Shown here: one piece after another, positions 9,351-17,312 of the stretch
How the letters are laid out: each line of letters begins with the position of its first letter
Numbering within the stretch: the stretch's first letter is position 1
Assembly: GCA_905221615.1 (NCBI GenBank)
Contig: CAJNDT010006007.1
Coordinates: 228,501 to 292,500, forward strand
Length of the DNA stretch: 64,000 bases
Direction: 5' to 3'
Source: Symbiodinium sp. CCMP2592
Lineage: Eukaryota > Sar > Dinophyceae > Suessiales > Symbiodiniaceae
Position numbers and translations under genes: made by a program
The notes under the pieces: generated by a model
Told to the model about the DNA's origin: nothing
Databases searched by the model: none
The model's input: only the letters and a program-made list of their open reading frames with translations

Positions 9351-10562
9351 ATGACGTCGGCCACCTTAGACTCGGAGGCTGCTTTTCAAGAAAGGTGTCT
9401 CCGAATCGGCATGACGCCGGAGCTGTATGGCAAGCTCAAAGATAAGGGCTATGACACCTTCGGGAAGATCGCCTTTGCTGCTGCGAGCTCCCCGCAGGCC
9501 CTTACCGATGAGGCCATCGATGTGTGGTTGGCCACGGTCGTAGATCCAAGGCCTTCAGCGTTCCAGGTTTCGGTGATCAGGCGGCTCCTATTTGAAAGCC
9601 AGTCGCTCAACATCGCTGACTTGCGGACCCGTGTGGAAGGCCAGCCTGAAAACACAATCAAGAAACTTCCCACTGCTGAACGAATAGCCAGACAAGAAGC
9701 TCAGCAGGCTCGCTTGAAGGGAGTCGTCTTCACGGTGTCGAACCAGCCATCCCATGCGAGCATCGATCAGGTCACCGACATGTTGGAAAACAATTCCTTG
9801 CGGTACCTGCCGATGAACAGGTGGACCTCCCGGTCACAGGAGCTGAGCTTGGCAAAGAAGGACTCATCGATCCAAATCGACGCGGAGGGAAACCTCAAGC
9901 TAGGCACTAAGGTCCCGGATCCTGTTTGCGACACAAATGGTGCTTATGCGCTTCGGCAAGCCTTCTTTCGCCGCTCGCTGGCTCTGGACCTAGGGAACCT
10001 CTGCACCTTTGAGGTGATGGAGGAGTGGGTCAACACCATCTTCGAACTGACCCAGCGGCAGGTTCCCACCGGGTACACCAAGGTCTCCTTGTCCCAGATT
10101 GTAGCAGCAGATAAGGAACTCTTCATCAGGGCAGCGAACAACCTTGAAGGAAAGCTCCAGAAACCAGTGGGAGCTACCAAGCCGTTGGATGCAGAGCTGA
10201 AGCGTTTGTCTGTGTCGCATGACATCACGCAGTTCTTGTCACCCTTGCTCACCCCGCCTCCGCCGGCCCATCCTACCAAGAGGCCCCAGGATGGTGACGA
10301 CGATGCACCGCCCAAGAAGACGAAAGGCAAAGGTGACAAAGGCAACAAAGGCGGGGGCAAGGGCAAGACACCGAGGATCGAGATACCTGAAGGTTGTTCC
10401 GCACGTGATTCGCAGAACCGACCGAATTGTTTTGGGTTTAACTTAGGCACCTGTAAGGCCAAGGTGGTGAAAGGTAGGTGTCCGAAAGGATTTCACCAGT
10501 GTTGGAAAATAGGCTGCAACAAGAATCACCCGTACAGTGAATGTACGCATGGCATGCAGTGA
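9351..10562 (+). CDS. Gag-like protein of the DIRS-like element
   Basis: 403 residues from ATG at 9351 (MTSATLDSEAAFQERC). The N-terminal 300 residues are mostly helical-looking and match no family I can name. Residues about 310-343 form a Lys/Gly-rich basic stretch suited to nucleic-acid binding or nuclear entry. The last 56 residues hold seven cysteines and three histidines in a zinc-finger-like arrangement (PNCFGFNLGTC, RCPKGFHQC, IGCNKNH, ECTH), probably binding element RNA. Its position directly before Pol, in the same frame, supports a Gag role. The stop is TGA followed by C, a context known to be leaky in eukaryotes, so a fraction of ribosomes may continue into Pol. No conventional LTR-element capsid motif is visible. 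Confidence 0.8.
   Translation: MTSATLDSEAAFQERCLRIGMTPELYGKLKDKGYDTFGKIAFAAASSPQALTDEAIDVWLATVVDPRPSAFQVSVIRRLLFESQSLNIADLRTRVEGQPENTIKKLPTAERIARQEAQQARLKGVVFTVSNQPSHASIDQVTDMLENNSLRYLPMNRWTSRSQELSLAKKDSSIQIDAEGNLKLGTKVPDPVCDTNGAYALRQAFFRRSLALDLGNLCTFEVMEEWVNTIFELTQRQVPTGYTKVSLSQIVAADKELFIRAANNLEGKLQKPVGATKPLDAELKRLSVSHDITQFLSPLLTPPPPAHPTKRPQDGDDDAPPKKTKGKGDKGNKGGGKGKTPRIEIPEGCSARDSQNRPNCFGFNLGTCKAKVVKGRCPKGFHQCWKIGCNKNHPYSECTHGMQ
10560..10562 (+). promoter_or_regulatory. Candidate readthrough stop codon between Gag and Pol
   Basis: TGA followed by CCC. Gag and Pol share a frame, and no other stop interrupts it from 9351 to 14246. The first in-frame ATG after the stop falls about 117 codons into Pol, inside the oxygenase-like domain. 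Stop-codon readthrough is therefore the simplest way to make full Pol. Confidence 0.7.
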
Positions 10563-13500
10563 CCCAGCCAATCGGGAGGTGGGCCAGCTCCTGAGGCAGC
10601 TCCCTTGGCCCACGGTGCAAGCCGAGCTACATGCTCAGAGTCTTTCGCGAAGACTCTTAATTCAGTCAATGTGCCGCCGTCCCGTCTTGACTTGCAAAAG
10701 TTGCATGAACATCTTGTTGCGGATGGCTTGCTACGTCCTGACGCCAGAACTCAGCAACCGAATTTTGGGGTTGGGGCTTTTTCCCAGGGAGGGCTTCAAG
10801 GTCTGCGTGGTGAGTGTAAGAACTTCCCACAAACGACCAAAGCTATTACAGCTTTCGTGCGAGCTCAACTCCCGGATCTTTTCTTTACGACTGTTTTCCT
10901 GTTTTGCAATTCCATGACATCCATGCATGTAGATTCCAAGAATCATAAGTCCCCCACTGGTGTCATACCGATCGGAGCGTTCACAGGAGGCCACATCTGG
11001 GCCCAGTGTGACCATGGTTCGGTTATGCGCCCCATCAACGGTACACCGACCGCTGGTGAATTGCTTGATGTGTCTGCTGGACCCATCACCTTCGAGGCTT
11101 ACTCCAGAGCCCATTGTACCGAACCGTGGCATGGCAACAGACTGATCGCTGTGGCATTTTGTGTCTCTGATTTGTCCAAACTTCCTGTTGCCGATGCAAA
11201 TTCCCTTTTGTCCCTTGGGTTTAGGCCCCCGACCTCCTTGGGTTTCCCACTTCAGATCGCCGAGCAGGCGCAGCCCCCGCGACCTGATGACACGTGGATC
11301 TTCGAGATCTTTTCGGGCACTGGGGGTTTCGCTCGAGCTTGCCTCCGGAAAGGCTTCAAGGTTCTAGCCTTTGATGCAAAATTAGCCGGGGCCATGGTCC
11401 CTACTGCAAATCTTGACTTCTCCACAGACGCAGGTCGCGAGGTCTTTATGTCAATGTTGAAGCAGTGCAAACCTTTTCACGTCCACCTAGGGGTGCCGGC
11501 AGGTTCTGCGTCAGCCTCCCAGCGGGCCGCGAAACCCGATAGCCGATCACAGGGCGCCCGTTTGAGCACGCTTCGGACGCCGACACATTGCTTGGGTGTG
11601 CCCCAGATCGTGTGGTCTTCTGCCGAAGGCATCAAGCTTAGGAAGGAAAATGCCCTTTTCCGTTTCTGCTTCGATGTCATTTGCTTATGCCTCGACGCCA
11701 ACATTTCAGTCAGTGTCGAAAACCCGGCCAACTCTTTGCTGTGGCATGTCTTCCAACGCTTTGCTTCTCAGGCTGCCATCAGGTGGCCGCCTAGCCAACT
11801 TGAACAGGTTATCTTTGCCATGTGTGCGCATGGGGGTGACCGCCCCAAGCAGTGCAAGCTTCTGGCTTCCAAAGGCCTCTTTTCCCCTCTGGCAGCCAAG
11901 TGCAGCAAAGATCATGAGCATGCTCCATGGTGGTCGCACTCCCGCCTCAGTGCGTGCTATCCGCCTTTGCTCTGCACACGCATGGCGGACTGTGTCTCGT
12001 CTCTAGCATCACAGTCGGGCCGGGTCCTCACGGCGCCCGATGACTTCCATGCAAAGGCCATGGCTGCAGCAGCCAAGCAAAGCAAGCGGCATGCCCCGCT
12101 CATTCCGGAGTTTCACAAGGTCACCTGGGAAACTCCCCGCTTCAAGCCAGATAAGTCTTGCAAGATCCTCCTGACCCACGTTGAGGGGGATAGTGGGGGT
12201 CAGACTTCGGATCCAAAGAATTTGAAACCTGTCAAGGTAGGCCATTGGCTCAATATGGATCAGCATGTATCGAAAGCCCGAACGTTGCAGCATCCTGTGG
12301 ACAAGACGATTGCAGTTGACCCACCTGTGTGGGAAGCCGTCAACTTTTGCATGGCGCATGAGTCTGCCAAAGCTAATCAGCTTAGAAAGCTTGAGCTCCT
12401 TAAGGTGAAGCTCCTTGCCAAATCCCTTGAAGAGGAAGAGACAAAACTTCATGCCTCCTTCCCGCCTTGGTTCGAGAAGGTGGTCAAAGGAAAAAGGATT
12501 TGCTTGTGGGAGTCTCTCTTGAAAAATCATGGCTTTGACGACATGGGGGTAGTGGATCTGATGAAGAAAGGGGTGCCTTTGGTAGGAACTTCGGAAAAAC
12601 CTGAATGCTTTAAGACCAAGGTGGCCATGGCTTCCATGTCCGAATCAGAACTCAGGGCCACTGCCTCTTTGCGCCGTCGTGCTACCTTGTCAAAACCGAA
12701 CCGTGCGACCCCTGAAGAGATTTCGCTTCTTCAGGAGGCCTCTAACTCCGAGGTTACCGATAACTTCATAGAGGGACCCTACACCGAGGCCCAGGTCACT
12801 GAAATTTTCGGCCATTCGGATTGGGGCATCATTCCCAGGTTCGTTCTTGAGCAAGGCCTTGAGAAGAAGATTCGACCCATAGTTGATGGGCATGCTTCGC
12901 AGGTCAATGAGGCTTTCACTTCCTTGATTAAGCTGGAACTTCAAGGGGCCGACTTCGTTGCGGGTCTGGCCCTGCTGATCTCCCAGGCCGAAAAGGAACG
13001 TTCAGAGCGCCTAGGTGTCGCTGCTAGGAAGTGGGTGGGTCGGACCCTAGACCTCTCAAAAGCTTACAAACAACTAGGGGTGCTCCCGCAACACCGTGAC
13101 ATCGCCGTCATCTGCCATCCCAATGAAAATGGTGAACCGCAATTCTTTATTGCGAACGCACTGATGTTCGGCTTGACATCGTCGGTGTATGGATTTGTAA
13201 GAGTAGCTAGAAGCTTGCATTTCCTTCTGGCCAAAGTGCTGAAGATCCCTTCAGCCAACTACTTCGACGATTACCCTCTCTTCACGTTGAGAGATGGGGC
13301 CCACGAGCTTGATGGTTTAACTTCCGAATTCCTAGAATTGCTGGGGTGGCGCTTCGCCCAGACCGGGGTAAAGGGTCAACCGTACGAGGAGGCCTTCACA
13401 GTCCTCGGAATGCAGCTGGACATCAGTCGTTTGCATGAAGGTGCTGCCGTGCTGGCAAACAAGGAAGGCCGTGTCAAGCGCATTTCCGAAATGCTGGGCA

Positions 13501-14246
13501 GCATTTTTGACAAGGGAGCCCTGGGCAGGCATGAGGCGCAAGTTCTCCTTGGACTCTTGAACTATGCCTCAGGTTTCTTTGCAGGCCGATCCTTGAAGCC
13601 AGCGTGCCACTTCCTGCTCTCCTTGGTAAGGGGAAAGCGCCAAACGGCTGCCGAAATAAAGCGCTTCTGCAAAACTACACAGGCTGTCTTGAGCACCACT
13701 CTATCTAGAGTCCTTCGCATCTTTGACCCTCGACCGCCCATTCATGTTTGGACGGATGGAGCTTGGGAAGATCCTTGGGCGGGAATAGGTGCGGTTGTTC
13801 TTGACACGCTAGATGATAGTGCCAGGGTTTTTGCCGGTTGTGTACCTGCTAAGCTTTTGGAACGCTGGAAGCTGGATGTGGGATCGCAACTCATATGCGA
13901 GATCGAGCTCTACGCTTTGGTTACTCTGCGTCGCATGCTCCAAAATAGCTTGTGCAACAGGAGAGTCATCTTTTGGCTTGACAACGAGGCCGCACGCACC
14001 TCAGCCATCAAAGGTTTGAGCCAGAGCGAGTCGATGTATCGCCTCGCCCATTATCTTGCAGTGATCGAAGCTGAGGCGCCTTGTATCGCTTGGTACGAGA
14101 GAGTGCCTTCCTTTTCCAACATAGCCGATCCCCCTTCACGAGGTGAGGGGCACAGCATCCTCAGCTTGGTAGGCGCCAAGGTCGTGGAAGCTTTCATCCA
14201 TGATGAAAGCTCAAACCAGAGATTCCTTCATCAGGGGTTCGCGTGA
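10563..14246 (+). CDS. Pol polyprotein: oxygenase-like, methyltransferase-like, RT, RNase H
   Basis: 1227 codons counted from the codon after the Gag stop. Residues about 95-205 resemble a 2-oxoglutarate/Fe(II) oxygenase: HVDSKN (His122, Asp124), GGHIW, then His184 and Arg193 in AHCTEPWHGNRLIAVAF. Residues about 245-450 resemble a C5-type methyltransferase: FSGTGGFARACL (SAM loop, 250-261), VPAGSAS (311-317) where PC is expected, and SVENPANSLLW (384-394). Reverse transcriptase follows: LDLSKAYKQL with Asp830, and YFDDY at 900-904. RNase H has Asp1065 (WTDGAW), Glu1113, Asp1140 (LDNEAA) and Asp1189 (ADPPSRG). RT and RNase H look active; the methyltransferase may not be, as its cysteine is Ala. 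The oxygenase assignment rests on motif spacing alone. There is no DDE integrase, in keeping with the recombinase ORF. Confidence 0.85.
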   Translation, partial: PSQSGGGPAPEAAPLAHGASRATCSESFAKTLNSVNVPPSRLDLQKLHEHLVADGLLRPDARTQQPNFGVGAFSQGGLQGLRGECKNFPQTTKAITAFVRAQLPDLFFTTVFLFCNSMTSMHVDSKNHKSPTGVIPIGAFTGGHIWAQCDHGSVMRPINGTPTAGELLDVSAGPITFEAYSRAHCTEPWHGNRLIAVAFCVSDLSKLPVADANSLLSLGFRPPTSLGFPLQIAEQAQPPRPDDTWIFEIFSGTGGFARACLRKGFKVLAFDAKLAGAMVPTANLDFSTDAGREVFMSMLKQCKPFHVHLGVPAGSASASQRAAKPDSRSQGARLSTLRTPTHCLGVPQIVWSSAEGIKLRKENALFRFCFDVICLCLDANISVSVENPANSLLWHVFQRFASQAAIRWPPSQLEQVIFAMCAHGGDRPKQCKLLASKGLFSPLAAKCSKDHEHAPWWSHSRLSACYPPLLCTRMADCVSSLASQSGRVLTAPDDFHAKAMAAAAKQSKRHAPLIPEFHKVTWETPRFKPDKSCKILLTHVEGDSGGQTSDPKNLKPVKVGHWLNMDQHVSKARTLQHPVDKTIAVDPPVWEAVNFCMAHESAKANQLRKLELLKVKLLAKSLEEEETKLHASFPPWFEKVVKGKRICLWESLLKNHGFDDMGVVDLMKKGVPLVGTSEKPECFKTKVAMASMSESELRATASLRRRATLSKPNRATPEEISLLQEASNSEVTDNFIEGPYTEAQVTEIFGHSDWGIIPRFVLEQGLEKKIRPIVDGHASQVNEAFTSLIKLELQGADFVAGLALLISQAEKERSERLGVAARKWVGRTLDLSKAYKQLGVLPQHRDIAVICHPNENGEPQFFIANALMFGLTSSVYGFVRVARSLHFLLAKVLKIPSANYFDDYPLFTLRDGAHELDGLTSEFLELLGWRFAQTGVKGQPYEEAFTVLGMQLDISRLHEGAAVLANKEGRVKRISEMLGSIFDKGALGRHEAQVLLGLLNYASGFFAGRSLKPACHFLLSLVRGKRQTAAEIKRFCKTTQAVLSTTLSRVLRIFDPRPPIHVWTDGAWEDPWAGIGAVVLDTLDDSARVFAGCVPAKLLERWKLDVGSQLICEIELYALVTLRRMLQNSLCNRRVIFWLDNEAARTSAIKGLSQSESMYRLAHYLAVIEAEAPCIAWYERVPSFSNIADPPSRGEGHSILSLVGAKVVEAFIHDESSNQRFLHQGFA

Positions 14247-14250
14247 TGTC

Positions 14251-14572
14251 GGGGGCATTCAGGACGCTGCTCCCTTGATCTTGGAAATCTCAGCTTGCCA
14301 AACCCGAGATGCTTGATCATCGGTTTGGCCGGAGCTGTGGGGGCTCCTGAATCAGAATTCACCCTTGATCACCGTGCGAATAAAAAGAGTGTGGCGCGAG
14401 AGTTCTGTGAATCCTCATTTAACTTACATTGTGAGGATCTCTGATACAATATATCTTTTACTGATTGATCTTGCCATATTCCGAGATGGATTGATTTTTA
14501 TATGATTGGCATCGCTTTGATACGTGATATCTGATATCACTCGACCTTTGCGAAACATCAGGTTTTTGAAAG
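14251..14572 (+). repeat. Split direct repeat B1
   Basis: Begins four bases after the Pol stop and ends at the AA junction with A2. It carries a near-terminal palindrome GTGATATC-T-GATATCAC at 14524-14540, about 41 bases from the crossover, which may be a recombinase binding site. Confidence 0.95.
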
Positions 14573-14764
14573 AAGAACATTTTCTGCTTGCAGACTTTTC
14601 TTTCTTTTAAAAACCTGACAGGCAGCAGAGCTGCCGTGTTTTGCATGTGAGTTTTGAAGAACATTTCTTGCATGAGAACTTTCATTGTCTTTGAATAAGC
14701 AGATCGGATACCTTTGGCTTTCCCGCGAGTCTGCTCAAAGAGAGAGGCAAGAAATTTTTCTTTC
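14573..14764 (+). repeat. Split direct repeat A2
   Basis: Matches A1 over 192 bases with one difference. The B1-A2 junction is the same as the junction expected in the circular DNA form of the element. A 25-base C- and G-rich linker separates A2 from B2. Confidence 0.95.
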
Positions 14765-14789
14765 CCACCCTCCCACCCAATACGGACGG

Positions 14790-15112
14790 GGGGGCATTCA
14801 GGACGCTGCTCCCTTGATCTTGGAAATCTCAGCTTGCCAAACCCGAGATGCTTGATCATCGGTTTGGCCGGAGCTGTGGGGGCTCCTGAATCAGAATTCA
14901 CCCTTGATCACCGTGCGAATAAAAAGAGTGTGGCGCGAGAGTTCTGTGAATCCTCATTTAACTTACATTGTGAGGATCTCTGATACAATATATCTTTTAC
15001 TGATTGATCTTGCCATATTCCGAGATGGATTGATTTTTTATATGATTGGCATCGCTTTGATACGTGATATCTGATATCACTCGACCTTTGCGAAACATCA
15101 GGTTTTTGAAAG
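14790..15112 (+). repeat. Split direct repeat B2
   Basis: Matches B1 with one extra T. It carries the same palindrome at 15064-15080 and ends at the AA (15113-15114) shared with the target. Confidence 0.95.
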
Positions 15113-16428
15113 AAAGCTTCGTCGCAGAGCGGCACGGGTTTTCGCTATTGATGTAACCAAGTACACAGAGACCCCTTTTCCCGGGCACCTGGCGCCATGG
15201 CAATGACGCGACTCGGCAAAGGCCTGGGCAGCCAGACCAATGCCCAAACCACCGAAGAATCCAAATCCGAACATGAAGGCCCGACTCACGAATCGAGGGT
15301 CGGGTTAGTGTGTGGAAGCTTGACAGGCTTACCATCTACAAAAGAGCATGATGTTGGGTGTATTTGATGGGGTGCAACCTACCCGGGACCTATGTTCTGC
15401 TCGTCGACTATATGGTCTATGAACATACATACAGACCGAGCAGGCGAACACCGATCATCATGGTTCCGACACTTCGAGGGCAAGGGCAACTCGCATTCAT
15501 CGGAGGGCTTTCGCATTAGCTCAAAGTACGAAAGGTATAGACCAGAGCATGATGCGGGGTTTATTCACTGGGGTGCAACTTACCGCGACACCGAGGGTTT
15601 GGCTAGGACCTACATTCTCCTCGTCGGACAACGATCATCATGGCTTCGTTGCTTGGAGGGCGAGGACAACTTACATTCATGGGAAGGCTTTGGAATCAGG
15701 TCAAAGTACGGAGCCAGCAGTAGCTGCAAATCCTGGCTTGGGGCCTCCAGAGGCGTCATGGTGACGAGAGTCGAGAAGGGACTCAGATGGAAGAACGAGC
15801 ACGCAGGCAAACGGCAGCCTAGGGAAACCACGTGTGAATTGTTTTCACATGCGATTCCACTGCGGGTTAAGGTTCTTAGGGACCTAAACCCAACTGCGAT
15901 GAGGGTGCGGCAGCATCTGTGCACCTCGGCCAGCGCTAGGGCGAACACTGGCCGCACGAGGACGAGCGCCCAAAACGCGTTTGCGAAACACCTCTATAAT
16001 TAAGACGCAGCACTAGTAGGGAGCAGTGATTCCAGCAGCAATGTAATGAAGCAACAAGAGGAAGAACGAGTCTTGAGCTTCAGGTCGACGCGCTCATGGT
16101 CTTTCTCCGTGAGTAGGAGGAGAGGCGTGGAAGGATTGGCCCGTGGGTACGTGGGCAACGACTAGACTGGTTGGAGCGACACCTGGCACTCCGGTCGATG
16201 CGTCTTGCGCCTCGGCGGAGGTCGCTGCGTCTTCCCAGTCAAGATCGGCATCGTGGTAGAAGAAGTCGCGAAGATGCCACTTCAGATTCAACGTCCTTTC
16301 GTCATGGCCAGATCTCCGCGATATTCTCAACCATGATCGTCACTTGACGTCCACATCTTCCATATCTTGTCGGCCATAATGTTGCGCATGCCCCGCTTAA
16401 TGGCCTTCTCTCTGTCTGAGTTGTCGGA

Positions 16429-16719
16429 TCACAAGACCAGCCAAACCTGTTCCGGCACTCCGTCTCCGAGCAAGCCGACTCCGCGCTCCATCGCTTTGTC
16501 TGGTAGGGTAAATGAGTCTGAACACCCGTCCGAATTAAAGGCCTCATTTAGGTAAGTTATAGTCCGATCAGTCTTACCAGCCACTATAAGCTGCTTCGAT
16601 TCTTGCAAAGCCTTGCTTGCTGCGTCTGCAGGGATTCTCTGCACGGGCCCAATAGATTCGCTTATAGACATAGAAGACCGCCAAAATGATCGAATCCAGA
16701 ACAGAAGTATCCCAAACAC
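16429..16719 (-). CDS. Uncharacterised ORF, copy 1
   Basis: A 96-residue minus-strand frame starting MFGILLFWIRSFWRSSM, with a short hydrophobic start and a soluble remainder (GPVQRIPADAASKALQES). A second copy lies at 18631-18870, with a few residue changes (for example K to T and N to S) and a different C-terminus. No family recognised. It may be one exon or the start of a small duplicated gene, or not a gene at all. Confidence 0.3.
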   Translation of the reverse strand: MFGILLFWIRSFWRSSMSISESIGPVQRIPADAASKALQESKQLIVAGKTDRTITYLNEAFNSDGCSDSFTLPDKAMERGVGLLGDGVPEQVWLVL

Positions 16720-16852
16720 ATCCCCAGAAGTCCCTGCTCCTTAGGGTCTGGCCGTGTCCTTGCAGGATGGCTGCTACAAGCAGGCGAAAGGCGATGTTGA
16801 TGAGGCGCACACGTCCGAGCGAATAACATACCTTGTCACGTCCACTCGGCTG

Positions 16853-16856
<4 letters not shown>

Positions 16857-16930
<74 letters not shown>
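16857..16930. repeat. (GA)n microsatellite, copy 1
   Basis: About 36 GA units at the same relative position in both duplicated units; the copy at 19009-19109 is longer. Confidence 0.97.
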
Positions 16931-16931
<1 letters not shown>

Positions 16932-16990
16932 AAATCGCGTCATTTTTCTTCCCGGTGCTTTCCATGTCGCACGAGGTGCGGAAATGTCAC

Positions 16991-17046
16991 GGCACCCATG
17001 CAACCGAACTTTCGCAAGACAGCGTCGATTCGGCTGCACGCGGTGA
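16991..17046. repeat. Hairpin element H9
   Basis: Core at 17009-17028, inner arms CCGAA and TTCGG. The stem extends imperfectly through TGCA/TGCA to CACC/GGTG. It lies in a tandem unit of about 117 bases shared with H10. Confidence 0.9.
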
Positions 17047-17107
17047 GCAACTTCCCGTACTTCCCCGGGGCTTTGTGTGTAGCACGAGGCGCGTAATTAA
17101 ATGTCAC

Positions 17108-17163
17108 GGCACCCATGCAACCGAACTTTCGCAAGACAGCGTCGATTCGGCTGCACGCGGTGA
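17108..17163. repeat. Hairpin element H10
   Basis: Core at 17126-17145, with the same arms as H9. It ends at the boundary between the two copies of the duplicated unit. Confidence 0.9.
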
Positions 17164-17185
17164 GCGTTGAACTTCTAGGGAGGCA

Positions 17186-17215
17186 CCGAGCTTTCGCAAG
17201 ACAGCGTCGACTCGG
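17186..17215. repeat. Hairpin element H11
   Basis: Core at 17191-17210 between CCGAG and CTCGG. It is the counterpart of H7. Confidence 0.9.
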
Positions 17216-17240
17216 TAATGAATGAAGTTCTAGGGAGGCA

Positions 17241-17270
17241 CCGAGCTTTCGCAAGACAGCGTCGACTCGG
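17241..17270. repeat. Hairpin element H12
   Basis: Core at 17246-17265 between CCGAG and CTCGG. It is the counterpart of H8 and lies about 30 bases left of the empty target site. Confidence 0.9.
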
Positions 17271-17295
17271 CAATCAAAAGGGTATGAACAGCAAT

Positions 17296-17312
17296 GCAGC
17301 CAAAGCTTCGTC
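17296..17312. other. Empty target site of the retrotransposon
   Basis: Here GCAGCC-AA-AGCTTCG is continuous. At the occupied site the left part ends GGAGCC-AA at 6178 and the right part resumes AA-AGCTTCG at 15113. The AA is the only sequence shared by both junctions. Confidence 0.9.

Larger units (their letters stand above)
6177..15114 (+). mobile_element. Tyrosine-recombinase (DIRS-order) retrotransposon with split direct repeats
   Basis: An 8.94-kb element laid out as A1 (6177-6368), recombinase ORF, Gag ORF, Pol ORF, B1 (14251-14572), A2 (14573-14764), B2 (14790-15112). Split repeats of this kind are known from the Ngaro and PAT groups of DIRS-order elements, which insert by a tyrosine recombinase instead of a DDE integrase. 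A1 and A2 differ at one base in 192, and B1 and B2 by one inserted T in about 322, so the insertion is recent and the ORFs are intact. The paralogous unit at 17.17 kb retains the unoccupied target (near 17301). Comparing the two gives an insertion with no target duplication and a shared AA dinucleotide at both ends, as expected for one recombinase crossover. A1-to-A2 and B1-to-B2 identity was read by eye. Confidence 0.93.
15115..17166. repeat. Duplicated 2.2-kb unit, copy 1 (right part)
   Basis: Together with 6044-6176 this is one copy of a unit repeated at 17167-19465. The two parts were one block before the retrotransposon inserted. It contains a diverged internal repeat (the ATCATCATGG ... 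AAAGTACG blocks near 15455-15530 and 15630-15710), a (GA)n tract and two hairpins. Frames on both strands (for instance plus 15392-16003) recur in the other copy but show no recognisable domain, so I list no CDS for 15115-16428. Confidence 0.85.

Noticed and set aside
10605-10607. Pol initiation at 10605
   Set aside because: The codon there is TTG. The frame is open back to the Gag stop, so readthrough is a better explanation than a non-AUG start, though I cannot exclude one.
12009-12530. Minus-strand ORFs inside the retrotransposon (also 9944-10462, 7138-7455)
   Set aside because: Shadows of Gag, Pol and recombinase, which carry clear motifs on the plus strand.
6177-15114. LTR retrotransposon
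   Set aside because: No direct LTRs at the two ends, no target-site duplication, no DDE integrase or protease; split repeats and a tyrosine recombinase fit the DIRS order.
15392-16003. 203-codon plus-strand ORF repeated at 17581-18183
   Set aside because: Present in both duplicated units but spans an internal tandem repeat and has no domain; conservation follows from the duplication.
16833-17096. Arg-Glu repeat proteins over the GA tracts (also 18905-19277)
   Set aside because: Direct translation of (GA)n, open on both strands; not evidence of a gene.
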